Assembly (NCBI GenBank): GCA_004764695.1
Contig: SMSO01000025.1
Span: forward strand, 2,873,102-2,937,101
DNA length: 64,000 nucleotides
From: Schizochytrium sp. TIO01
Lineage: Eukaryota > Sar > Bigyra > Thraustochytrida > Thraustochytriidae
Reading direction: 5' to 3'
The notes under the pieces were generated by a model. It was given only the letters and a program-made list of their open reading frames with translations, ran no database searches and was not told the origin of the DNA. How positions within the stretch are numbered: position 1 is the stretch's first letter; every line of letters begins with the position of its first letter. The translations under genes were made by a program, and so were the position numbers. Shown here piece after piece: positions 20,000 through 31,340 of this stretch.

Positions 20000-21403
20000 C
20001 ACGCGGAGCGCCATTGCTAGCTAGCTAACCAGCCCCTCCCCAGTCCACGTCAAAGCTGTTTGCTGAAGGCTCGCGATTTGCCAAGCTCCTTGATCCTTGA
20101 TCCTTATCAGGCTGGCATCGATCGGGCTCTGCTTCGAAAGCAAGCTCTCGCCATGGCCACCATCACTTCGGTTCGTCTCGACAGCCGCCATCATGGGTCT
20201 TTCGCGTGCATTCCACAGGCCAACTCCAAGGTACCGGTTCTGCTTTGGGATCGCTGTGCTGTTGCCGTCTTTGGATATATTCTCGTTGCGGTTTTACAGC
20301 TCTCGGTCGCAGCGGTACTCGCGCTGCGAAGTCGTCTCTCTCAGCCCGTGGCAAGACCAAAATGATGAAAATCCCAATTCCCATTCGCAGCGAAAGCGAC
20401 CACGACTGCTCACCATCGATCACATCGAATTGATTGCAGACTGCTTTCACGAAAGGTATCGATCGAATGGACTACAGAAGCCCTCAATTAGCAGAGGTTC
20501 TTGATGACGACGATGATATGAACGATCATCTATGGCCTCAAAGATTCTTCCGCATTGTGTTTAACGAAGCTGCATTTGCAGACCTGAAGAAGGACTGCCT
20601 ATACGTGGGTCCGTATGCATACAGGTGCGTAAAGGAGAGGCTTCTTTGCGGCCCTTTCGTTTTTCACTGATGGATTGTACTGTGATTGATGATGGTTCTT
20701 TTTTGTTTTCTTTAGGAAAAGGGAAAGAAGCAAAAGGCTCGCGTTAATTAAAAAAAAGAAGTATTTTTTTTTTTTTCGTGGATAAAAGAGAAGCGCCACT
20801 CCTTGCATTGGGATCATCCAAAACAAGTTTGGTCCCCGTTTGCGCGGTTATGCTCCGGTGCCATCACTTGCATCATCAGCAACAGCAGTGCGTGTTATTT
20901 GTGGGCTCGCGTCGCGTCCAACGCCGCACCGACTTACGTTGGATCGACCCATCCTTTGATTTCTTAATCGTATCACGGTATCGAATATATTTTACATTTG
21001 TGATGGTTGGAAGACTCTCTCTAGCTAGTAGAGAGAATTAAAAATCAAATCATTTGCCGATTGGTAAGTTTATTTGGCTGCTCTTCATTTCTTACTGAGG
21101 AGTCTGAGGCCTTCTCATTTTGACGCGCTCGTTCCGCTGCACATCACAGAAGAGAGCCTTGATTGGGGTCTTGGAGGGTTTGATACCCAAGCTGTCTTGA
21201 TGATCAAGGTAAATGATAATATTTACTGTGAGAGTATTTCATTATTATTAATAAAAATATTTTTAATGTTTTGTTTAGGTAACTCGAAGCGATCAAACGT
21301 CGAAGACCAAATCGACCAACAAACTGAGAAACCTAGGAGATCTTCTCCTGGTTTTAGAGACAGACCTTGATAGGCAGCCTTGTGAGCGCGTTGCTAGGCA
21401 AAG
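20000..21403. other. Upstream region of the GT31 gene, no confirmed gene
   Basis: Three plus-strand frames are open at once across about 20060-20500, which argues for base composition rather than coding. A potential GTGCGT to CTTTAG intron lies at 20625-20715 between candidate exons that end in a poly-Lys/poly-Phe tract. Another GTAAAT to TTTAG pair lies at 21210-21279. The stretch next to 21404 should hold the GT31 promoter and 5' UTR. Confidence 0.4.
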
Positions 21404-22450
21404 ATGGGGTCTCGCGACGTGGCACGTAGTGCCATGCGCGGGTGGACCTTGCGTGAGAAGGTGTATCTCGCCTTTGCCTTATTGTTCGCGGCGTGGACCT
21501 ACTCGGTATGGTGGTGGCAGACGACCACGGGCGAGATAGCGGTGATTCCTGATGCTCTCAGGTTTCGAAAACCAGGTGTCGTGGTGATTCTAATTATGCA
21601 AACTACCTTTACGCTTGAACGCTCAGAAGAACGTCGAAACGGCATACTGATGAGCTGGGGCTCGTATCGTGGTTCAGGTAGAATGCGCTTTATGCCACGG
21701 TTTCTGAGCCAGACCGCGGACCCTGAAGACGAATTTTCATATTTGTGTCTATCTAAAACCAAAACAGAATGTCTGCTCGACGGATATCAAGCAGCTTTGG
21801 CAGAGTTTCAAGAAGAGCTAGATTTTGTGCTGAAGGTTGATGATGTTACTTTCATCTTCCCTGATAATTTAGAAGCGCTCTTATATCCAATCAGCCCCTC
21901 CGAGCCCCATGCACTTGGCAATCGCATGTGCATTGAGTCTAGGAGGAGAAGCTGTTTCTTGTCTGGAGGCGCTGGATTTGTCCTTTCTCGTGCAGCGGTT
22001 GAAATTCTCCTTGATACATGGGGTGACCACTGCAAGGACCGTTACTCCGCAGAAGGCGATCTGCGAAGTGAGGATGTGTCCATCTCCCGCTGTCTTACTA
22101 CGGCAGGCCACGTATCTCTCGAGTCACCTCGCGATGGAGAAAGTGAATTGTTCAATGTCTTTGAGCCTGTCACAACAATTCAAGGCCGTTTTCACGCGTG
22201 GTTTTCCATTTATAAGCGCAATGCAGCAATCACTTCATACGGCTGCTGCTCTCCAAAATCTGTGACTTACCACTATGTTGAAATGCCTTTGGCAGAAATG
22301 CTTTGGCAATGCCACCTTAATATGGCGTTTTGTCCACGCTCCATTAATGACTGGCCAAACCATCTGGGTGGTTACGCCCACCGCCCTAAGACTCAAGAAG
22401 AACTTGAGAAGGTTATCAAGGCAATTCAGCCGCAGATGGTCTTTGATTGA
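21404..22450 (+). CDS. GT31 family glycosyltransferase, core-1 beta-1,3-galactosyltransferase (C1GALT1)-like
   Basis: This is a Golgi type II membrane enzyme that in animals adds galactose to O-linked GalNAc. Its 348 residues begin with a short basic cytosolic tail, one anchor at about 18-38 (KVYLAFALLFAAWTYSVWWW) and a lumenal domain. The metal-site region reads KVDDVTFI at 144-151, where C1GALT1 has KADDDTYV, so the last Asp of the DDD is replaced by Val. LSGGAGFVLS (186-195), SEDVSISRCL (222-231) and YGCCSPKSVTYHYV (279-292) match three signature blocks of the C1GALT1/GT31 family. The acceptor and the sugar cannot be read from sequence; Fringe-like or fungal GT31 roles are alternatives. 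The DDV change could weaken metal binding. Start: ATG preceded by an in-frame stop (TGA at 21368). Confidence 0.88.
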   Translation: MGSRDVARSAMRGWTLREKVYLAFALLFAAWTYSVWWWQTTTGEIAVIPDALRFRKPGVVVILIMQTTFTLERSEERRNGILMSWGSYRGSGRMRFMPRFLSQTADPEDEFSYLCLSKTKTECLLDGYQAALAEFQEELDFVLKVDDVTFIFPDNLEALLYPISPSEPHALGNRMCIESRRRSCFLSGGAGFVLSRAAVEILLDTWGDHCKDRYSAEGDLRSEDVSISRCLTTAGHVSLESPRDGESELFNVFEPVTTIQGRFHAWFSIYKRNAAITSYGCCSPKSVTYHYVEMPLAEMLWQCHLNMAFCPRSINDWPNHLGGYAHRPKTQEELEKVIKAIQPQMVFD

Positions 22451-23065
22451 AGTCAGTAACATGTCCCTGTATTACCATAAACCGATATCCTATAGTCCTC
22501 TTCTTTCTCGTCGTGTGCTTATTTTTTAAGTTTTTGCGTTTATAGGCAGCACAAATTTTTTCCGGTCCACTTATCTTTGTAACTTTGGTCACTTCAATTC
22601 TGAAGGGGCTTTAGTTCTGATTTGTGATTTGCTAAGCACGATTATCTTCTAGAAAATCAATACCCTTGGCACGAGATTATCATGAAAGCAAAAGGAAGGA
22701 GTCATAAAATTTCACAATTTTTAGGGGTTCTATTCTTTGCTACATCTTTCCTGTATTCCATACGACTATCTTTTCTTGTGTATAGAAAAATTGAAATCAA
22801 AAAACCTTGGCATCGCATATGGCTAGATAGATCTTTTCTGGGAAAAGCAAATAATCAGTACGAAGATGTATATATCTTCATTAACAACAAAGTAAATCTT
22901 GCTGTTGCTCGGCCTCGAAGGGCTCGTAACAGGTGTTCAGGAGGTTACAGACGTATATAAATCGGGCTATGTATGCTCTGCAAGAATTGAAGAAAGGAGA
23001 ATGAACATGTTGTTCAAGAGTGAAAGGATGTACGAACATACAAATTATAAAGGGTATTTCTAAAC
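22451..23065. other. Convergent spacer between GT31 and EMC6 genes
   Basis: About 615 AT-rich bases between two gene 3' ends. One 92-codon ORF (22682-22960, plus) has no recognisable features and lies in the expected 3' UTR zone. Confidence 0.45.
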
Positions 23066-23410
23066 TTAGTAAATGTGAACTAGTGCATACATGAGCGTCC
23101 AATAAAGCACAAATGCGAGAGCTTCGTTACCAATTTCGGACACAAGGAAAGACGCAGTGGAAGTTTGGGGAATGTAGAGCTTTGTCTGGCCGCCAAAGTT
23201 AAACGCCACAATAGCCAGAGACGTGAGCAGGTGCTGAAGCACGAAGAACGCAAATCCCTTGAGTCCTGTGAAGCCAAAGATTCCCGCAGAGAAGCCACCC
23301 ACGATAGTAGAGATTGTACGAATGTAAGCCACTGCCTTTTTGTTGCTCATTACGCTCTTGGTGTCGTAGAGCTCAGGCTCGTCGCTTGGGGGCTGACCTG
23401 GCGCCTGCAT
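23066..23410 (-). CDS. EMC6: ER membrane protein complex subunit 6
   Basis: EMC6 is part of the ER membrane protein complex, which inserts tail-anchored and multi-pass proteins into the ER. The protein is 114 residues, the usual family size (110 in human). The N-terminal tail is cytosolic. AYIRTISTIVGGFSAGIFGF at about 29-48 starts the first membrane helix, and TGLKGFAFFVLQHLLTSLAI (49-68) the second. Another helix near the end, ALAFVLYWTLMYALVHIY, is the family's hallmark C-terminus (FW-x-LYGMVHVY in animals). Gly-rich GGFSAGIFGFTGLKGF matches the core block of this family. There is one exon, and the ATG at 23410 directly starts the tail. Confidence 0.93.
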   Translation of the reverse strand: MQAPGQPPSDEPELYDTKSVMSNKKAVAYIRTISTIVGGFSAGIFGFTGLKGFAFFVLQHLLTSLAIVAFNFGGQTKLYIPQTSTASFLVSEIGNEALAFVLYWTLMYALVHIY

Positions 23411-24986
23411 TTCGTCAAGACTTTGATCAAACTGTACGACAAAAGCTCACAAGGAAGAGAGGCAGAGTCCGCCTGTACAGCTACTAGAGACTGAGGAACA
23501 CTTGTCACAAGCACGCCTCAAAAGTCACGCCAAACCAAACTGCGCAAGCCCTGAGAAGGTTTTCTTCGCGCTTTGCTCTTCTTCACTTTCTCCTCTTCCG
23601 CTTGGCTATTTGATATATCAATCAACACCTCACCAAGGCGCTATAGTACCTGCTAGGTACTTACTACCATAATTAACTTCCTAATAAAAACAAAAATAAA
23701 TAGGATCAACTTGAACTTTAAGATGTTCTTCAATAATTGCCAATGGAGACCTTGGCGCAAACTCAGATCATGGCGTTCGTTGATATCGACACAATAATTT
23801 TAAACACGGAGACAGGCAGGTAGTAAGGAAGAAGTAGTTAATCCTTTAATAAGATAAGATTATCGAGTGACTTGTCAAACGGTGACTTTTGCGAGATCAA
23901 ACAAAATCGAAACTGTTTCATTAGAATTGCACATAGCTATCTAAGGGTTGCGCTGTTTCTTAAAAATGTCTTAGATATACGTGCGGTGAGACCCAAAAAT
24001 TGTTACTTGAAGATTGGATATCTCAAATCTACACAATCAAATTCAAAGAAAAACTTGCTTTATAAGACCCACCTTTGACATAAAATATCTGAGAAAACGT
24101 CAAACTTCGTTTCTCTGCAGTAAGGAAGTGCAGATTACAGCCTTGAGCTCATTTCAGTTTATCTCTATGAAGTCAATTTCTATCCTGTTTCATCATTTCT
24201 TTTTTGCTATTTAGCAGATGAAATAAATCAGTTGGTTTGGAGTTTCCTGGTGACACCATAAGGTGTCCTACGTCTGTATTATTGTGTGTAAATAGAACAA
24301 AGGATTAGAACATCAAGAACAATGACTGACAAAGATGAAGAACCCGGAAGTTGATGTCTTTTGAAAGACGAGGGAGATGGTAATGCACGAACCTTTGAGA
24401 CTTTATAAAGCCACAAGTTCAACAAATGGAGCTCCAACTCAAGGAAGTGGAGTTATGGCTCCTAGTGAGAAACTAAATCAATTAAATAACGTCCAAATCA
24501 AGAGAATTAAAGTAGAAGCCTCAAGGCAAATGAGACAATGCAAAGAGAAAATATATCGTAACATTTTTTCCAAGAACAGTGATACTCGATAAAATCACAG
24601 CCTTTTCTAAAGTGACTTGTGAGATTGCCTAACTTGAAGATACGTCTTTGATTTCAGAAAATTTTCACTTTGCCTATCCCTCGACGAGCGAGAATGCAGG
24701 CCATCTATGTTCGGTTTTGATAAGTGATGTTTGTCTACCTCTTGTAGTTTCTTCTTAGCGTTAACACTAGTATTAGTTACACCAAATCACAGATTCCAGA
24801 TTGGACAAGTGAACAACAAACAGATCACAACAATTGATCGACCTCTGTCGATTACAAAAAGTCAACTCGTAACAAGGGAGGTTTAATCGTGCCACGTTCC
24901 TTCTCCTCATCTGTTTGGGTATTCTATCTGTCGAAGGTTTGCAACAGGCTCGCGGGCATACCTAGCTTGCTGGAGACGTAGGTGGA
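23411..24986. other. Gene-free interval between EMC6 and the armadillo-protein gene
   Basis: Divergent spacer: EMC6 is to the left on minus and the armadillo gene to the right on plus, so both promoters should lie here. The sequence is AT-rich with only short ORFs (below 75 codons). No clear regulatory element was seen. Confidence 0.45.
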
Positions 24987-27008
24987 ATGGCGGCGGTGAA
25001 AAGTAGCGATGGCTCTGACTTGGACCTGAAGACCGTGGAAGGTCTCTCCAAGGCTGCGAGCCAAGGTCAGGTGGATAGCGACTGGATTATGGGTGTCAGA
25101 GTTCTCGGCCGAGATGCAGAACAACGCAAGGAGCTTCGAAAGCATGACGATATTTGTAAAGGCGTCGCCGAGATCTTCGGTACAGATGCGACCTCAGCAG
25201 CAGCAGCCCTGGCCAATCTTGTTGTAGACGATGACGAAGATCTGCATGCCTGCTCAAGCCTTCATGAGGCAATCGCGAAGCTATTCAGTGTATGTGCCGA
25301 TATTGGGCGTGTTGAGAATTCCAAAGATGCAGAGAGCTCGGGAAGAACCAAGTCGCCTCAGTTTGAGATGGTTTGTATCATCGCCCTGCGTAACATCGCA
25401 GAACAGGTTTCTGGTGCAGTTGCGCATTCAAAGGTAGTGACAGCCGCAGCTCAAGATGTTTTGGGTAAGTGGGTTCATTCGGGCTTTGCAAAGGCGTGTG
25501 CAATGGCATGTTGTTATGCAAGCGCTGCGTCTATGCGGAGTAATGCAGTGAGCGCATTTGATACGTTCTGCGAGTCAGAGCTACTTAAGGCAAGTCTGCT
25601 TGACCTTTCACAGCCATATGTTCTTGATGTCGTAAGTAGTGCTTTGCAAATGTCAGGGTGTGAAAACTCGGATCTTCAAGGGCAGGAGGAAGCATTGAAA
25701 TTATTGCAACGCATTTGTGTGTACGCTGGAGAGATGCAACAAAAGCAAACTGGAAATGCTACTGCTGGTATGGATGTGCGGACAGTCCGCATTTTATGTG
25801 AAAGTGGCGCTGTGCAGCACACTGCGGCTCTTTTGAAGGTAGATACACTTCGTGGTGTATCTGCAGAAGCTCTATCTGAGATGGCCAAAGTTGCACTGTC
25901 CGAGACTGGCGCACCCCTTGAAGACGAAGATTTCCAGGAGCGAATTGAGCTGCTTGAGAAGAACGAAGTGACAAACATAGTGATGGAGACGCTCAGTAGC
26001 ATCACTGGACCATTTGGAGAGGCTGAAATTGGCATTGCTCAACTAGTTGCAGCATTAGTTATGCAAATTAAAGCAGAAAATCCGATCTTCTCCGTTGCAC
26101 GCAATGGTCTTGTGGGTGCAGTCCGTACAGCAAGTCAGACTTTAAAGCCAATGGTAGAGCTTTTACGATCAGGTTCCCGCTCCGCAACTCCTGAACAGGA
26201 TGCTAGGATTCGTTCAGAAATTCTTCCTGTGGCACGATTTCGATTATTTTGTCTAGGAGCTTTAAATACAATGTCTAGCTCTCAAGAGAATGCCTCCGCC
26301 TTGGTCTCTGATGAATCTCATGTTTGCTTAGCATGTGTCGAGGTGATATCTGTGACATTCGATTTTGATATTGAAGCCACCCGCTTTGCGCTGAATATTC
26401 TACGCAATCTTTGCCTAGCGGAAGAGACACGTGGCCATGTCCTCGATGCGGTAGAGAGTGCCAGCGACCTTGGCTCCCATTTGGCGCGCGTAGCTCTTAA
26501 AAGCAGAGACCCCAATTCAGCTGGCTTGGCAGCCGCTATCTTGCGTTTATTAGCCTCTTCTCGAGAAAAGAATCAGCTTGAAAGGGTACTTAGCACTGAA
26601 ATATGTGACCGCTTAGTTCTTGCAGAGAGAGAAAAAACTCTTGCGTTTGCATATGTGGAAATGGGCCGCATGATTGCACATGCGGTAGTAACATGTGCAG
26701 ATACTTTGCAAGAAGAGGGTCTTGGACGCCACCTTGGAGTTACTTCAGCGTTAGCCAAGGTATCTTTCTTGCTCCAGTCTGAACAGCCCGTTCTGCACGT
26801 AGAAGCCCTTGAAGCCCTGTCTGTTTGCTCAACAGCCCTTCTTGAAAGCTTGCAAAAGACTGTTAGTCTACAAGTGAAACACGCTACGACACAAGTAGAG
26901 GAAAAACTCACATTTCGCGAGCGACTTGAACAGCTCTCTCAGATTGACGATGAGCAGCGTGGCAAAGAAAAGGAACTTGCCAAGACTACACTCGCCAAAC
27001 TACCTTAG
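24987..27008 (+). CDS. Armadillo-like helical repeat protein, possibly RAP1GDS1 (SmgGDS)-like
   Basis: The protein has 673 residues, nearly all alpha-helical, with repeating hydrophobic pairs typical of ARM/HEAT proteins. Blocks such as MVCIIALRNIAEQVSGAV (about 130), LNILRNLCLAEETRGHVLDA (about 470) and HVEALEALSVCSTALLESL (about 610) have the LRNL and (N/H)xEALxALS signatures seen in armadillo repeats. The RNLxxxEExRxxxL and VEMGRMIAHAVV/EALEALS combination recalls SmgGDS-type guanine nucleotide exchange factors for small GTPases, but the match is by eye and not decisive. Alternative: any cytosolic ARM scaffold. No membrane or signal segment is present. The C-terminus is charged (EKLTFRERLEQLSQIDDEQR). 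The start ATG has a good context (GGAATGG) and is the first in the frame. Confidence 0.75.
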   Translation: MAAVKSSDGSDLDLKTVEGLSKAASQGQVDSDWIMGVRVLGRDAEQRKELRKHDDICKGVAEIFGTDATSAAAALANLVVDDDEDLHACSSLHEAIAKLFSVCADIGRVENSKDAESSGRTKSPQFEMVCIIALRNIAEQVSGAVAHSKVVTAAAQDVLGKWVHSGFAKACAMACCYASAASMRSNAVSAFDTFCESELLKASLLDLSQPYVLDVVSSALQMSGCENSDLQGQEEALKLLQRICVYAGEMQQKQTGNATAGMDVRTVRILCESGAVQHTAALLKVDTLRGVSAEALSEMAKVALSETGAPLEDEDFQERIELLEKNEVTNIVMETLSSITGPFGEAEIGIAQLVAALVMQIKAENPIFSVARNGLVGAVRTASQTLKPMVELLRSGSRSATPEQDARIRSEILPVARFRLFCLGALNTMSSSQENASALVSDESHVCLACVEVISVTFDFDIEATRFALNILRNLCLAEETRGHVLDAVESASDLGSHLARVALKSRDPNSAGLAAAILRLLASSREKNQLERVLSTEICDRLVLAEREKTLAFAYVEMGRMIAHAVVTCADTLQEEGLGRHLGVTSALAKVSFLLQSEQPVLHVEALEALSVCSTALLESLQKTVSLQVKHATTQVEEKLTFRERLEQLSQIDDEQRGKEKELAKTTLAKLP

Positions 27009-28602
27009 AATATCATGCCCATGACAATTTTTCTATTATTAATGCTCATTCCATTTTATGTTAACCGGGAGTTCCTTTGAAGTATTCTCCTAATCAGTGA
27101 ACCGATTAGAGAATTTTCTAGTATTATTTCATACGTGGTACTCTGAAACTAAAATTCGGAATTTCCTCTGTTAAATTCTGAAATCCCATCCTTCATATCT
27201 CAACTTGAAGATCAAGATACATATGTACACTATCCCCAAATCTTGTTGACTTTGATTTGCAAAAGATAGTTTTCATTTCTTTGAAGTAGGATACGCGCTA
27301 CTTAGTTTGTTTAGATTCATGAAAATCTTCAATGAGTTCTGCTAAGTGCAGCGTTTTATAGCGACAATCCGAAAATAACATGACTCGAATACATTTCTAT
27401 GTTGCCTTTTACATATTGCTGAGAGATGAGTTTGGTCAGCTAGAAGTGGGCTATGAAAATGAATAGGAGAGACTTGAGGAAGGCTGGATAACTTTGATTT
27501 TCAAAGTTGTCAAAGTTCTGTCCGTGTAAGTCAACCTTAAGGCAGATAAATTTTTGTTAAAGTTGGGGAAGCAACACAGGTTTCATCTAACTAGACACAA
27601 TTGAAGAGGTTATGTTAACTTGTCTCTTCAACCATCAATTCAGAATCCGCCATACCTTAATTCTAGTGAATGAGAATATGCACTTCAGGTTCTTATCTAT
27701 CTTGAGTTCACAACCACACATCTGGTTGTATAGATTTGCTCCTATGGAAGTTGTAGATCCTCGAGGGCTTACGAGGGAACGTCAAGAACCTGAGCAATAT
27801 CTGGTCCTCTTATAGCTTCATCAGGAATCTCCGCATAATATATCTATTCTTGTAGTTTCTGTAAGCAAGTTATGTCCAATTATAATCAGCTTGGCCTAGC
27901 ACTAAACTATCTTTTCTATCTTAGTATATTTTCGAAGTCGCTCGCGTGTACCGGTTTCAGCATCGTATACTACATTACAAAGTTTCAAGTCGTCAAAGGA
28001 GCTTTTGTAAAAAGGAAAAAGGAGATTGGTGTTTTCCCCTCTCCTCAGTTTTCACTTTGATACTTAAGGTTGTAGAGTTCCACAGCATTCTAAGCATCAG
28101 CTGTCTCGACTTTCACTAGACCAGCCATGCATAATAACGATAGTGCTAAGCTTTCCCTCGCAAGAAAAGAGTATGGTTCTAACCATACAGAACAGAGTTC
28201 GTCACCAACACATCCTTTAGTTTGGGGTGTCAACATTCATACCATCATACGTCGTACTGCGAATAATTCTTCCGGGAGGAAGTTTAAAATATAAAGAGTG
28301 CTCTGCCACAGACCCGATCAATTAATTTAAGGTAAAGCAAGGAGATTGTCCAAGAAGTTGTGGAAAGAGTTTAAGACTAAAAGTGGGAGTCAAAAATAGC
28401 TCATAAGCAAGAGGACAAACGCTTTTTTATAGATTGTGAAGAAGTTGATATGAAGCTAAATGAAATGATTGAAGAAAACATTGGACACAATTTTGCATTA
28501 GGTACGCTTACGGTAAAAAGCCGAATGAACAACAGAAGAGAGCGCGACGCTAAGGTATTAAAATGGAAAGTGGGCGAAGGCTCCATGGACAGCTATTGCT
28601 GC
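27009..28602. other. Convergent spacer between the armadillo gene and the first ammonium transporter
   Basis: About 1.6 kb of AT-rich sequence between two 3' ends. It holds no recognisable gene; ORFs are under 70 codons. Confidence 0.5.
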
Positions 28603-29967
28603 TTAGAGGAGCTTGTCGTCACCCGGAATGTATGAGATGTGAAGACCACCGTGCTCAGACGAGTCGAGGCCAGCGAGCTCAAAGTCCTCAGAGACACGAA
28701 GCTTGCCAGTGAACTTGAGAACAAGCACAAGCGGGATGACGAGTGCAGAGACCCAGGCGAAGATGCTGAGGCCTCCGACGAGCTGGGTGGCAATCTGGAT
28801 GCCACTAGCACCGTAGCACTCCTCACTGTAAGCAGCAGCGACGAGGTCGGGGTCAGCAAAGCATCCGACAGCGAGGAGACCCCAGAGGCCTGCAGCGCCG
28901 TGAACGGAGATAGCATCGACGGGGTCATCAACGCCAATGATCTTCATGACCTTAGAGGAGCCCATGTACACAAGAGCACCAATCATACCCGCGATGATGG
29001 AGAATCCAGGAGTAAGGGAAGGGCATCCAGCGGTAATGGAGACAAGACCAGCAAGGCAGCAGTTAAGGACGTTCGGGAGATCGAAGTCACCCTTAGTGAA
29101 GCGTCCAACGATAAGGCCAGTGAGGGTAGCAGCAGCAGGGGCAAGGGTGGTGGTGACGGCAACGTGTCCAGCGAGGTCTCCGTCGAAGACGAGAGTGGAA
29201 CCACAGTTGAAACCGTACCAGCCGAACCAGAGAGCGAAGGTACCGAAGGTGCAGAGAGCGAGGTTGTGGGGCTGGAACTCAGCAGCATCTCCGGTCCAGC
29301 GGCCGAGGCGGGGTCCGATGAAGAGTGCGGCCCAGAAGGCGGCAACTCCACCGGTCATGTGCACAACACCGGAGCCGGCAAAGTCGAGCATGCCGCAGCC
29401 GCCCTTGGCAGAGAAGATGGGGCTAACACCATCGTTCTGAAAGGCACTGATCCAGCCACCAGTGGCCCAGATCCAATGTACAATGACGGGGTAGACAAAG
29501 ATAGTGAGCCAGATAGCAATGCCAAAGTAAGCGGGCAGAGCCACGCGGCCAGCGACGGCTCCTGAGACGATGGTCGCTGCGGTGGCAGCGAACATAGCCT
29601 GGAAGAAGAAGCCGGCGTAGGAGTCAATACCATCATGGGCAAGGGCAAAGCTGCCGCTGCCAATAAACCTGGAGGAGTGGTCGTCGGCGTTGTTGCCGCC
29701 GTAAGCAAAGCCGTAGCCGAGGAGCCAAAAGCAGAAGGCACCGAAGGACATGGTGCCAATGTTCTTGTACATGATATTGACACCATTGCGGTGACGAACA
29801 GAGCCACCCTCAAGCATTGCAAAACCAGTATGCATGAAGAACACAAGCATACCAGTGATCAAAAGCCAGCCATTGTTAGAAAGGCTTGCGTACGCATCAA
29901 AACCACTGAGGACATCACTGATATTTTCAATATCGGTCTCCAAGTCACCGGTGGACTCCAGCGACAT
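28603..29967 (-). CDS. AMT1-type ammonium transporter (copy 1)
   Basis: This plasma-membrane channel-like transporter takes up ammonium. Its 454 residues contain eleven predicted membrane helices, as expected for AMT/Mep/Rh proteins. DFAGSGVVHMTGG at 195-207 is the ammonium transporter signature and carries the first conserved His (203) of the pore His pair. The second His lies in DDPVDAISVHGAAG (356). FFQAMFAATAATIVSGAVAGR (121 on) and WFGWYGFNCGS (247-257) frame the phenylalanine gate. The C-terminal regulatory segment is LRVSEDFELAGLDSSEHGG, where GLDxxEHG is strongly conserved in AMT1. There is one exon. The start has ACCATG context. It is diverged from copy 2, so not a recent tandem duplicate; codon use is GC-rich but less biased than in copy 2. 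Confidence 0.95.
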   Translation of the reverse strand: MSLESTGDLETDIENISDVLSGFDAYASLSNNGWLLITGMLVFFMHTGFAMLEGGSVRHRNGVNIMYKNIGTMSFGAFCFWLLGYGFAYGGNNADDHSSRFIGSGSFALAHDGIDSYAGFFFQAMFAATAATIVSGAVAGRVALPAYFGIAIWLTIFVYPVIVHWIWATGGWISAFQNDGVSPIFSAKGGCGMLDFAGSGVVHMTGGVAAFWAALFIGPRLGRWTGDAAEFQPHNLALCTFGTFALWFGWYGFNCGSTLVFDGDLAGHVAVTTTLAPAAATLTGLIVGRFTKGDFDLPNVLNCCLAGLVSITAGCPSLTPGFSIIAGMIGALVYMGSSKVMKIIGVDDPVDAISVHGAAGLWGLLAVGCFADPDLVAAAYSEECYGASGIQIATQLVGGLSIFAWVSALVIPLVLVLKFTGKLRVSEDFELAGLDSSEHGGLHISYIPGDDKLL

Positions 29968-31258
29968 GGTTGCTTTTATGTGATAAAAACTCTTTAGGCT
30001 GAGGTCTTGCCCTTACGTTAGAAGTATCGTGAAGTTTTAAGTCTCTAAATGTACACGGCTTCGCCAAGGATGAATCCTTCGGCGACTGACCGTATGGGGT
30101 TTGCTGCGAGCTATCAAACTCTTGACGAGGAGTTCTTTCCATACCCCCCTATTTCCATTTCATTGTAATTATTTATTTAATTATGTTTTGAAATGCTAAT
30201 TATATTTCTTTAAAAATGTTGGTGTAAGTGTTTAAAAAAACTAAGAAAAAATACTTTGAAGATCACACTGCTAACAAATCTCAAGCCGTCATCTGTCCTA
30301 GACTGAAGCCACCGCTCTGTCCCCTCACCCCTCACTCAAGGACCTTCAAGATCGTGCAGAGGACAAAGAGCAGTTGGTCGCTGCTTAAAATATCTTAAAG
30401 GAAAGCAAGTCAGGAGCCATCACACCGCTTAGTTCTTACAAACTATATGTCTGTATTCTCTATACCGTCGCGTCTATGGCAAACAGCCGCCTTTTCTCTA
30501 ATCGATCTTTTGCGGTCAATCTTTAATTCCAAACTTTCAACTTTGAAAAGTAGAATGAAACTTTCCTTTTACATACTTTCTTTAAAACAGAATATGTTTT
30601 CACTCACTTTTAGTTTATTTTATAATAAGAGGAGTCTTCTTTTTCTTGGTGAATTCTTTTAGTGTTAAAAATAAACATAGAAAAAAGTGCTATCCTTTTT
30701 ATCTAAAAAAAAAGAAGAAGAAGAAAAAAAAGAAAGAGGTAGTCATAGCACACCTACAAAGCACTTTCTCCTTTCGATATCATTACTTCCTGCTCGCGGC
30801 ACGTGCACGCGGCCTTGCGAGCGAGCAGCGCGTCGAAGGGGAGCAAGCAGTTCGGGAGCCACCCTGGGGCAGTCTGGGGTCAAAGCTGCGTACCACTGAG
30901 CGCGTCACGCTTCTACAGATGAATCCGACAGGGGACCTATGGCTTGCAGGCTCTAGAGGACGTGCCGAATGCCCCTGGAAGCCCAAGTCTCCGAGCAGCG
31001 CCCGTATCCAGCTTTGCCATTAGAATGGTTGAAACCTGCGCCAACTCCAACTCGAAGAAGATCGTGATCCACGCGAAAGCCTCTCGCAGAAGATACAGGC
31101 CCAAGCCAGCTCCGGGCTGGTGGATAGTCAAGCGCACTCATCTCTGTCGAAAGCCTTCTGCCCGAAATGTGAGCGTTGGAGAGACACTGCCACGAGAGAC
31201 CGGCTTATTGGGAAGGCAGGTTTCCTTATGTCTTCGTGGCACGATAAGTGCATCTCAT

Positions 31259-31283
31259 GAGTGAATGAATGAATGAATGAATG

Positions 31284-31340
<57 letters not shown>
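31259..31340. repeat. GAAT then CAAT tetranucleotide array
   Basis: GAAT repeats (31259-31286) switch abruptly to CAAT repeats (about 31287-31340) at the 3' edge of a GC-rich block. Confidence 0.9.

Noticed and set aside
20434-20785. Possible two-exon plus-strand gene with a GTGCGT...CTTTAG intron
   Set aside because: The splice joins in phase, but exon 2 is poly-Lys followed by poly-Phe from homopolymer runs. No family match.
28639-29565. 308-codon plus-strand ORF
   Set aside because: Shadow of AMT copy 1, for the same reason.
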